A stretch of DNA of 64,000 nt from positions 26,645,971 to 26,709,970 of the forward strand of contig NC_003070.9 of NCBI RefSeq assembly GCF_000001735.4. The letters are read 5' to 3'. This DNA comes from Arabidopsis thaliana. Taxonomy: Eukaryota; Streptophyta; Magnoliopsida; Brassicales; Brassicaceae. Below the pieces are notes generated by a model. That model ran no database searches and was not told the DNA's origin. It saw nothing but the letters and a program-made list of their open reading frames with translations. The number at the start of each line of letters is the position of its first letter. The stretch's first letter is position 1. A program made the translations under genes and the position numbers. This document shows, in pieces, positions 54,754 through 64,000 of this stretch.

Positions 54754-56157
54754 ATGGAAGATAAACCATTAGGGATTCTCAGGGTTCATGTCAAAAGAGG
54801 GATTAATCTTGCTATTCGTGATGCCACCACCAGTGATCCTTATGTTGTTATCACATTGGCTAATCAGGTTTGGTTCATGTCCTTTTTGATTAGATTATGC
54901 ATCGTTTTGGGTTTGATTCTTTGGTGATCACAAATGGAATGTGGATTATGAAATCTTATTAGAGTTATAGTCACATGGTGGAGGTACAATGTGAGGGACT
55001 GATCATTACCATGTGATGGTTTTTGTGGCCACCCATGTGAGAAAGATCTCAATTTGATCTTTGCTTTGTGTTTCTTTGGCTAAAAAACAAAACTTTATAA
55101 GACATCCTATGCAAAATCTTGTCATGTTCTGAAATTACAAATTCTTGTATTAGTCTTGTGTTGCAAAACATATATTTCTTTTTCAATATAAAATTTTGTT
55201 GAAGGGTATTAGTCTTTTTACGATTAGTCTCTATGCATAATCTTGTTGAAGAGTCATCTCCCAAAACTAATGAGCATGTATAGGCTCTTGTTGAAGGGTC
55301 ATTTCCCAAAGCTGGCAAATCATAATTACATAATCTTGTTGAATGGTCATCTCAGGATCACAGTTTGTCAAATAGAAACAATGTCATCTGGGTTAAGAAA
55401 GTTGAAAGTGGACATGATTGACTTGGCTTAGATGATTGTGTCTCTATGGTTGTACTTTGTGAAGCCTTCTTTATCATTATTTGTACTATGTAACCTTTTG
55501 TTTGTGTATTTCTTTTTCATATCTTCTTGACCCGTTTTTATCTCGTTCATTCAGAAACTGAAGACGCGTGTGATTAATAATAACTGTAATCCAGTGTGGA
55601 ACGAACAACTGACCCTTTCCATCAAAGATGTGAATGATCCTATCCGTCTGGTAAGCTATCGTGTCTATTACAATTTACGACGGTCTTCTAAAGAAACCGA
55701 TTGTTGGCTCATATTATGGTCTGTTTATGCAGACGGTGTTTGATAAAGATAGATTCTCGGGAGATGACAAAATGGGTGATGCAGAAATAGACTTTAGGCC
55801 GTTCCTAGAAGCGCATCAAATGGAGTTAGATTTCCAGAAGCTCCCCAATGGTTGTGCAATCAAGAGGATCCGTCCAGGCAGGACCAACTGTTTAGCTGAA
55901 GAGAGCAGCATCACTTGGAGCAATGGGAAGATCATGCAAGAGATGATTCTTAGACTAAAGAATGTGGAGTGTGGGGAAGTAGAGCTCATGCTTGAGTGGA
56001 CTGATGGTCCAGGCTGCAAGGGTCTGGGACGCGAAGGTATGTTAACAAATCCTCGGTTTTTGACTTGTGCATATCTATGATTGCGATTAACATGCGAGCA
56101 TTGGTTCTTTTAGGATCCAAGAAGACACCATGGATGCCGACAAAACGATTGGACTAA
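54754..56157 (+). CDS. CAR9: C2-domain ABA-related protein CAR9, 185 aa
   Basis: Four exons: 54754-54867, 55555-55650, 55733-56036, 56114-56157, giving 185 residues. CAR proteins are single C2 domains that bind phospholipids in a calcium-dependent way and bring PYR/PYL abscisic acid receptors to the plasma membrane. The first calcium loop is RDATTSDPYVV (22-32) and the second DKDRFSGDDKMGD, with the usual Asp ligands. The plant-specific insert (LDFQKLPNGCAIKRIRPG region) that marks CAR proteins is present, followed by the final strands VECGEVELMLEW. It differs from its two neighbours by an extra last exon that adds a basic tail ending KKTPWMPTKRLD. The frame is open upstream of the ATG only through non-ATG codons. 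Probably At1g70790. Confidence 0.92.
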
Positions 56158-56786
56158 GATGCAGAAATGTTAAAACAGAGACCGTGAAGATGTGATGGTA
56201 TTTTTTCGTTATGTTCATGGAAAGACGAGTTTGTCTTTGTCTCATCAGAGTTTAAATTGACAAAAAAGGCTCTGCTTTGGTCTTTAGTTGTACATGTCGA
56301 ATAACTCAACCCTTATATATATTGTATCTGTTTCTACTAATTGAAGAAATAAAGCAAACCCTGAATTTCTAGAACCTCTTTCAATCTTATTTCTCTGGTT
56401 CTGGTAACATTAGAATTAGCTCACCTATATCAGTATGTATACAAAATTATATTTGCAGGGTAGTACCTTCTTTTTTGTGAAATGTAATGATGATATTTCT
56501 AATGTCAATGTCAGAAAAAGACAGGAGATATTTCTTATGAATAGAATCTAGAAGGTATTTGTGTGTGAGTAACGCGTAGATGATAATTAAAGTGAGTTAG
56601 CAGGAAACAAAAAGTTGGAAAAGAGACCTTTTGAATTCACCTTTCCTTTTCTTTTTTGTTTCTTTCTTTTAATAAGCTGATTTAAGTAGCATCGTTGAAT
56701 TTGAGTCGGTGATTGTTTGTAAGTGAATAAGAAAAGTAGTAGAGTCAGGAGACAGGTGTGCTTTCTCTTCAAAGCTCAGAAGCAAG

Positions 56787-57680
56787 ATGGAGAAAACAGA
56801 GGAAGAGGTTGAGATGAAGGAACTGGTAGGGCTTGTGAGAATCCTAGTGAAGAGAGGGATCGATCTTGCTCGTCGAGACGCTCTAAGCAGCGACCCTTTT
56901 GTCGTCATAACCATGGGTCCACAGGTACTTTTTCTCTCTTTCTGATTCTAATCTGATTTGGTTCTCTTCTGTTTGATGTTTCTATTTCTGTTCTTGAGAT
57001 GTATGGTTTCTCTGTTTACTTTCTTCGCAGATGGAAGACCAAAGAATCGACCTTTAAGAAACATGATTAATAATCATTTAAAAAGATTTTACATTTCATG
57101 CTACAAAATGAAAACAATCTATAGCTATAGGATGTTGTGTTGCATTCGTTCTAACTGAAATTGGTTGTATCTTTGAATTGCACCAGAAGCTGAAATCTTT
57201 TACTGTGAAGAATAACTGCAACCCAGAGTGGAACGAAGAGTTGACTCTTGCGATCGAAGATCCCAATGAACCTGTGAAGCTGGTGAGTACTAGTACCCGT
57301 CAGTAACTACCGGAATCATGAATTTTCAACTCAAAACCAACTGATGATAAGTGGTTGGTTCCATATGTTTTTGTTTCGTATGAGTGCAGATGGTGTATGA
57401 TAAAGATACATTTACAGCGGACGACAAGATGGGAGATGCGCAGATAGATATGAAACCGTTCCTAGACGTTCACAAACTCGGTTTGAAAGAACTTCCACAT
57501 GGAAAAGAGCTCAAGAGAATTGTGCCCACCAGAGATAACTGCTTGTCTGAAGATAGCATAATCGTCTCCGATAATGGCAAGATCGTTCAGGACATGATTC
57601 TTCTGTTGAAGAATGTCGAATGCGGCAAGGTCGAGATCCAGCTTGAATGGCTTAAAAATCCAGGTGGTAGTGGACTCTGA
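56787..57680 (+). CDS. EHB1: C2-domain protein CAR6 / ENHANCED BENDING 1, 174 aa
   Basis: Three exons: 56787-56924, 57187-57282, 57390-57680, giving 174 residues. It is a single C2 domain of the CAR family. EHB1 is known as a calcium-dependent negative regulator of phototropic and gravitropic bending that interacts with NPH3, and it also counts as CAR6. The first calcium loop is RRDALSSDPFVV, the second DKDTFTADDKMGD, then the CAR-specific insert (ELPHGKELKRIVPTRDNC) and the closing strand VECGKVEIQLEW. It has ten extra N-terminal residues (MEKTEEEVEM, acidic) compared with CAR7 next door. The downstream gene is a tandem copy, with matching introns and flanks. Probably At1g70800. Confidence 0.93.
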
Positions 57681-57748
57681 AAAAACAGAGATGAAGTAGC
57701 TTTATGATTTTCTGTGTGTAATAAAAAAAATCTCAGTTAATAAAATAG

Positions 57749-57770
57749 AACAGAGTACTACTACTCTGTT
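57749..57770. repeat. 9-bp palindrome in the EHB1 3' flank
   Basis: AACAGAGTA (57749-57757) and TACTCTGTT (57762-57770) are exact reverse complements around CTAC. It lies about 70 bases after the EHB1 stop; the counterpart after CAR7 is at 59198-59216 with the loop cut to one base. Confidence 0.85.
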
Positions 57771-58236
57771 TTGTAATGGAAATATATTTGGTTTTAGATC
57801 TAACCGAAACCGTTTTGGTTTCCCGCGAGTTTTCTCTTCATCACAAAAAAGAAAAAGTGATATTTATGTTTTATATTGGTTTGGTAAACATGTTCTTGGA
57901 AAAGTCAACGGCTTAAACCTTTTGTCCATAGTCAGAAAAAAAGAAGAATCAAGAAGATATTATTACCAAAGATGTTCGTGAGAGTAACGCGTAGATGAGA
58001 ATAATATAGAAACAAACACCTGGAAAACGAAACCTATTATATAGATGGTCTTTATTTTTTGTTTCTTTATTCGCTCTATCGTCCATTGATAAGCCAATTT
58101 TTAAGTGGTCCTCGTTGAATTTGAGCCGGTCATTGTTTAGAATTAAAAAAAAAGAAGGTAAAAGAGTCAGAGCCGCCTAGAGAAATCGATCACAAATTCA
58201 GAAGAAAAGAACAGAGAAAACAGAGGAAGAGGTGAG

Positions 58237-59121
58237 ATGGAGGAACTTGTAGGGCTTCTGAGAATCCGAGTGAAGAGAGGGATCAATCTTGCTCAGCGAG
58301 ACACTCTAAGCAGCGACCCTTTTGTTGTCATAACCATGGGATCACAGGTCTTTTCTCTCTCTATCTCTGTCTTTGATTCTAATCTGATTTGGTCTTTGTG
58401 GATTTCTTCTGTTTTTGAGACATATATCTCTTTTTATCAAAATATTGTCCTCCAAGAAGCATGATAAATTTCAATTAAGTATGGAAAAATAAGAGAGTTT
58501 AAACAACAGAGAAATGAAATCAATAGATAGGTTTAGTATATGATTTTGATTTTTGATATAGAGAAAATCGTCTTTCGATATTAGGATGTTCATATCTTGC
58601 ATGCACTCTAATAGAATTCTTTAAAATGCACCAGAAGCTGAAGACTCGTGTTGTGGAAAATAACTGCAACCCTGAGTGGAACGAGGAATTAACCCTTGCG
58701 TTAAGACATCCCGATGAACCTGTGAATCTGGTGAGTACTTCTATCTGTCTATTTTTTTATTACTGGCTCTAATAGGAATCATGAATTTCCAACTCAAAAA
58801 CAATTGACAATTAGTAGCGTTTTTTTACAGATAGTGTATGATAAAGATACATTCACATCGCACGACAAGATGGGAGATGCAAAGATAGATATTAAACCAT
58901 TTCTGGAGGTTCACAAAATGGGTTTGCAAGAACTTCCAGATGGAACAGAGATCAAGAGAGTTGTGCCCAACAGAGAAAACTGTTTGGCTGAAGCGAGCAG
59001 TATCGTCTCCAATAATGGCAAAATCGTTCAGAACATGATTCTTCTGTTGAGGAATGTCGAATGCGGTGAGGTCGAGATTCAGCTTGAATGGATTGATATT
59101 CCAGGTTCTAGAGGGCTTTGA
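58237..59121 (+). CDS. CAR7: C2-domain ABA-related protein CAR7, 165 aa
   Basis: Three exons: 58237-58347, 58635-58730, 58831-59121, giving 165 residues. It has the same fold and expected role as the neighbouring CAR genes: calcium-dependent membrane binding and recruitment of ABA receptors. The first calcium loop is QRDTLSSDPFVV and the second DKDTFTSHDKMGD. Compared with EHB1 the first Asp of the DD pair is His, but the Asp expected to bind calcium is kept. The ATG at 58237 corresponds to codon 11 of EHB1. The upstream sequence that encodes residues 1-10 in EHB1 is still recognisable here, but its ATG has become ACA and one base is missing, so this gene must start later. Probably At1g70810. 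Confidence 0.93.
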
Positions 59122-59623
59122 ACATATCTCTTTCTGTGTGTAATAAAAAAAAAACTCAGTTCGTTTTGGGTTTTTAGACAAAAGTCACAATAAGTAGAAC
59201 AGAGTACTACTCTGTTTTGTAATTGAAATATTTGGTTTTAGCACCTAACCTAAATCGTTTTGGTTTCCCGCGAGTTTTTTTATTCTGTTGTTTGTTTGCA
59301 GATGAAAAAAAAACGTGGAGAAGAAAAAAACAAAAACGATCTAATAAGCTTGGAAGTTTGCTTGCAGATATTTTTTTTTTGAAAATTTTTGTGGTTAAAC
59401 ATGTGAAAATGCAGAGATATTCAAACGTAAGGTTATGGTTACATCTAGTAACGAATCTTATCCATCTCCAAATCCCAAATTTGAAAAACACTTCCAAGGG
59501 AAAAATCGCGGATACATACAAGATTGCAAATATCTAAGCTTGGAATTATATTTGTTTTCTTTCTTTGGATCTCTGCTTTCAAGTCTGAAACTTGAACTCT
59601 GTTTCTAATTTACTTCAAAAGCT

Positions 59624-62064
59624 ATGGCGTCGACTTCAACATCATCTTTAATGGCTTCTAAAACTGTAATCTCCAAAACAGCTCTGTTTTCTTCCTTACC
59701 GGGAATAGTCAGCCGGAGTTTTTTAACATTCGCACCGGCTTCTCCTTCCGTTAAACCCCTTAGGATAAGATCTTCAAATGTTACTAAGTTCGATGAAGTA
59801 ACCAACAGTCTTGACGAAGACATGGACCAGATTCGACGGTTACAAAACGGTTCTGACGTGAGAGGAGTCGCATTGGAAGGAGAGAAAGGTCGAACAGTTG
59901 ACCTAACGCCTGCAGCTGTTGAAGCAATCGCAGAGAGCTTTGGAGAATGGGTTGCAGCAACGGAGAGTAACGGAAACGGCGTCATTAAGATTTCTCTCGG
60001 ACGGGATCCACGTGTTTCCGGTGGGAAGCTAAGCACGGCAGTGTTTGCCGGCTTAGCTCGTGCAGGCTGTTTAGCTTTTGACATGGGTTTAGCTACAACG
60101 CCAGCTTGCTTCATGAGCACGTTACTCTCTCCATTCGAATACGACGCTTCAATTATGGTAACATACTTTTCAACTTAAAAGCTCTGTGTCTTGTGTGATT
60201 CCTAACATGTTTAGTCGTTGTGGTTTTGAAGATGACAGCTTCTCATTTACCGTATACAAGAAACGGACTCAAGTTCTTTACCAAGAGAGGAGGATTAACG
60301 TCTCCTGAAGTGGAGAAGATATGCGATTTAGCTGCGCGAAAGTACGCTACTAGGCAGACTAAAGTCTCTACATTGATCAGAACGCGACCGCAGCAAGTTG
60401 ATTTTATGAGCGCTTACTCTAAGCACCTTAGAGAAATCATTAAAGAGAGAATCAATCACCCTGAACACTATGACACTCCTCTCAAAGGATTTCAGGTAAG
60501 AGTCTAGCTTTGTGGTCTCTCTCTCTCGCTCTTGAAATTTTATGTGACAACTTGTGACGTTTTTTTGGTTGGTGTATGTTAGATAGTTGTGAATGCGGGT
60601 AATGGGTCAGGAGGCTTCTTTACGTGGGACGTTCTAGACAAGTTAGGAGCCGATACATTCGGTTCGCTCTATCTAAACCCTGACGGGATGTTCCCTAATC
60701 ACATTCCTAATCCGGAAAACAAAATCGCAATGCAACACACCCGAGCCGCGGTTCTTGAGAACTCAGCAGATCTCGGGGTTGTGTTTGATACGGATGTTGA
60801 CAGGAGTGGAGTGGTGGATAACAAAGGAAATCCTATCAACGGAGATAAGCTTATTGCGCTTATGTCAGCTATAGTGCTTAAAGAACATCCAGGTGGGTTA
60901 CATTAATGATCAGCGTTTGTTAATCCATATTTATGATTGATTAACTTATGTGACTTTAAGATAATGTTTTTAAGTATAGGAAGTACAGTAGTGACTGACG
61001 CAAGAACGAGTATGGGGCTAACTAGGTTTATAACGGAGCGAGGAGGGAGGCATTGTTTGTATAGAGTAGGGTATAGAAACGTGATTGACAAGGGAGTAGA
61101 GCTGAACAAAGACGGCATCGAGACTCATCTCATGATGGAAACTTCAGGACATGGTGCGGTTAAGGAGAATCACTTCTTGGATGATGGTTAGTTCATTACT
61201 ACTCTTCTTAATTCTTATTTTTGTTTCATTTTTTTTTAATACTTGGGAAAAATTGTAGGTGCATACATGGTGGTGAAGATCATAATTGAAATGGTGAGAA
61301 TGAGACTCGCGGGATCAAATGAAGGTATCGGTAGTTTGATCGAAGATCTTGAGGAGCCGTTAGAAGCGGTTGAGCTTCGGTTGAATATTTTATCAGAGCC
61401 AAGAGATGCCAAAGCAAAAGGCATTGAAGCCATTGAGACTTTCAGGCAATACATTGAGGTATAAATAGTTATAATCAATATATTGATTGGTTATGGCTGT
61501 AGCTTTAGACTTGGTAATTATAATTGTGGAACAAATAAAAATGGTTACTAGGAAGGAAAACTGAAAGGGTGGGAATTAGGCACGTGTGGGGATTGTTGGG
61601 TTACTGAAGGTTGCTTGGTGGACTCAAATGATCATCCATCTGCTATTGATGCTCACATGTACAGGTAAATTAATGTGCTCACAAATACTTTATATTATAT
61701 GATAGTACATGCTCCAATGCGAATTAATAGTCAATAATTCAGGGCAAGAGTGAGTGATGAAGAGAGTGGGGAAGAGTATGGTTGGGTGCATATGAGGCAG
61801 AGTATTCATAACCCTAACATCGCACTTAATATGCAATCAATGCTTCCTGGTGGATGTCTCTCCATGACAAGAATCTTCAGAGACCAGTAAATTTCATATA
61901 TATGATCGATCTACTTCTCAGTGTGAAAGATATGGTTATGAGTAAAACATTTGATGATAACTTTGAATTTATGTGTGTCGTTGATCAGGTTTCTTGAAGC
62001 TAGTGGGGTGGCTAGATTCCTGGATATAAGTGACTTCGACAATTACATCGGAGGTCAATCTTGA
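59624..62064 (+). CDS. Plastid-targeted phosphohexomutase (PMM/PGM superfamily), 615 aa
   Basis: Eight exons: 59624-60157, 60232-60495, 60583-60892, 60980-61186, 61259-61458, 61552-61664, 61743-61886, 61989-62064, giving 615 residues. The first 50 or so residues are Ser/Thr-rich with few acidic residues (MASTSTSSLMASKTVISKT), as in a chloroplast transit peptide. The mutase core has TASHLP with the expected phosphoserine Ser182, metal loop DTDVDR at 335-340 and sugar loop METSGHG at 422-428. A C-terminal phosphate-site-like MRQSIHNPN precedes the end. These loops are of the bacterial phosphomannomutase/phosphoglucosamine mutase kind and differ clearly from PGM2 in the same window, so it is not the main plastid phosphoglucomutase of starch synthesis. 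The substrate cannot be assigned. Recognised as At1g70820, annotated only as putative phosphoglucomutase. Confidence 0.93.
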
Positions 62065-64000
62065 AGGTTCTTAATTAAATGTGAAATTTGTAATTAAACC
62101 ACAACATGAATTCTTATGCATTGTATATGTAAATAAACTATATTTTTTACCAGGTTTCAGTCTTTCTCGTTTTAAGTCTCGCTTATGACTATGAATTATG
62201 TAGTTAAATCATTGGGAATCATGAGATATTTAAGCGATTGTCGGCCCGGTCAGAAAACTCTTTTCTAGAAATAAATGTTTTGGTGAAATTGTTGAAAATC
62301 ACAAGTTTCTAACTCAAAATCAATTGAAAATGAATAGAAAGACTCATGTTTACTATTGCTAACGATCAATCACATTGCCAATGTGAGATATTCTTCTCGA
62401 GATGATGCATGTTCTAACCATTCATCTTGACAACATATCAATATCTCATCAAAGCATTAACCTTTGCTTAGATAGGTCGAACTAATTTGTTACTTGAAAC
62501 AATGTGTGTTTGTGTTCTATATTATGTTTTCATGAGTTTTCAACTCAAAAAAACTAATTGACATTAAGGTCGATAGGTCTATATTTCTTAAATTTCAACT
62601 CAAGGTCCTATCAAAATATTTACAAAGTAAACTGCAATGAACCACACACACTCTCTACCATTTTTTATATTGAAACTTTGTTTTCAGACATTAGACACCT
62701 AATTTTGTTTATGATAGTTCAATTTGTTCTCCCGAATAACCTATTTTGTTGATGAATGTACGTATGTAAATAAATAATGTCTAAATTCTAACTTCATGTC
62801 ATCAAAGAGGTTGTTGCTATATTCAAATCCATTATTAGTCATTTTTATACTTTTGTTCTTTAAGAAATAAATCCAAACTTTCTCTCGAGTAATCATACCT
62901 ACTAAACTATTATGTATAGATGGAGAACGGCCCAAAAATCATAATGAATATATTCCAGTAAAACTAGACTCGTGTGGTATCCAAAACACAATCTTCTTCA
63001 TAGAAACCAAATTTATGCATTCTTTTCTTGTCTCCATCATGTATAATGTATTTTTCCAAGTGACCACTGACCATAATGTAACTGTCACAGATTTTAAAAT
63101 AACTAAAAGCAATAATTGAAAAAGAAAAAACACTTTCGAAAAAACTTTACAGCCTTCTAACCATTCAGGTCTGAATCAGACCGTCTGATTCATAGTTCCA
63201 ATGGAATGCCAGGAACGTACTCCTCTAATAAGACTGATTTCGCACTTCAACGAATTTTTTAGAGCAAAATATCCAATATTTTATTAAAAATTGGCCTTCC
63301 ATTATGCTCTATCTTAAATGCTCAGTTGCTCACCCAATTTTCTGTCTACGTATTTAAAGCTTAATTATGTAGAAAACATTTGCACATAATTTTTTGTCTT
63401 TGGGAATAAAGTTAAGGATTGATTTGGCAAACCCTACAACTAATAAATCGGAAAGAACATTTCAGAAACTAACATCAAATTTATTAAATATAACATTGAC
63501 AAAAGGAATAAACAAAAACATTCATTACATTTAAAGGTAAAACTATCTAAATAGTTGGTGTTTGACAGAAAAAAATAACTATCTAGTTAATTCGATTTAT
63601 TATCCCTATTACCAAACATAGTCTAAAATTCTCACTCTAAACACTTACACCTTTTGTTTTTGTTACATAGTTTTCTAAAAGCCTAAAACAATGAATTTTA
63701 CAGTATTAAGAAAGAAAGAAAAAAATCGTGTACATTATTAACCAAACGAAACCATTTCCTTATCTGATCAAAATGAACGTAAAGTAATCCGTAGATATGA
63801 TTGAATATATCTGCGGGACCATAATAATGTCAAGGTAAGTAATTGGGATGACAGATCCCCTCACATCACTAAGTTGAATATTGAATGCTCCCTCTGCATA
63901 ACATGTTCCAATATTCAAATAATGTGTCGGGTGGATTTCGTCGCTCAGTATGTTTTTCTGATCTTTAGTAAATCATGAAAGCATAAACATAGGGCTTCGC
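62065..64000. other. Intergenic to the end of the window
   Basis: It starts with the 3' UTR of the phosphohexomutase. The rest is AT-rich without a supported gene; small frames near 62558-63133 show no features. A short perfect palindrome lies at 63172-63192. Confidence 0.5.
63172..63192. repeat. 9-bp perfect palindrome
   Basis: TGAATCAGA and TCTGATTCA flank CCG. It could be a remnant of a DNA-transposon end, but I see no matching second terminus. Confidence 0.8.

Larger units (their letters stand above)
56540..59290 (+). repeat. Tandem duplication carrying EHB1 and CAR7
   Basis: Two units of about 1.4 kb. Matching landmarks: GAGTAACGCGTAGATGA at about 56567 and 57982; coding exons offset by 1,420 bases at the start and 1,441 at the stop; the 3' flank with ACAGAGTACTAC and GTTTTGGTTTCCCGCGAGTTT at about 57811 and 59258. 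The duplication therefore includes the promoter-proximal region and the 3' flank. Confidence 0.85.

Noticed and set aside
58825..59181. 118-codon minus-strand frame
   Set aside because: Antisense of CAR7 exon 3.
59605..60120. 171-codon minus-strand frame
   Set aside because: Exact antisense shadow of exon 1 of the plastid phosphohexomutase, whose frame continues with correct splice phases.

Overview
The window is plant nuclear DNA. The genes have short introns with GT-AG borders, the spacers are AT-rich, and there is a SINE-like element. Reading the exons through gives proteins that I recognise from memory, in the same order, as the Arabidopsis thaliana chromosome 1 segment from about At1g70680 to At1g70820. 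Spliced lengths were counted from the sequence. No database was searched, so locus names come from recognition only.

Layout. 1-7,400: the 3' flank of an upstream caleosin copy, a complete six-exon caleosin-like gene (+), a gap holding a tRNA-derived SINE, then PDLP5 (+). 8,981-10,834: JAZ9 (+). 13,386-16,992: endo-beta-1,4-glucanase GH9B1/CEL1 (-). 20,421-21,059: a PMEI-like inhibitor (+). 23,050-26,756: cytosolic phosphoglucomutase PGM2 (-). 27,877-29,717: a receptor-like cytoplasmic kinase (-). 34,758-37,177: a GTD-binding/DUF593 membrane protein (-). 41,297-42,231: NdhL (+). 42,652-45,215: a TMEM214/DUF2359-like protein (-). 49,492-50,275: a small unknown protein (-) with an upstream ORF. 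54,754-59,121: three tandem C2-domain CAR genes (+). 59,624-62,064: a plastid-type phosphohexomutase (+). Spacers of 1-5 kb carry mostly simple or local tandem repeats.

The genes are not an operon. Loose themes are cell walls and plasmodesmata (PDLP5, GH9B1, PMEI), hormone and defence signalling (JAZ9, PDLP5, CAR proteins, kinase), sugar phosphate metabolism (two very different phosphohexomutases) and membrane or lipid association (caleosin, GTD-binding protein, CAR proteins).

The most interesting items are post-transcriptional or evolutionary: the upstream ORF at 50,123-50,275, with an embedded in-frame candidate intron; the open reading frame through the JAZ9 Jas intron; the CAR6/CAR7 duplication in which one start codon has decayed; a caleosin with a degenerate proline knot; and an array of four 84-bp units at 45,930-46,265. 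I found no clearly new multi-gene system.
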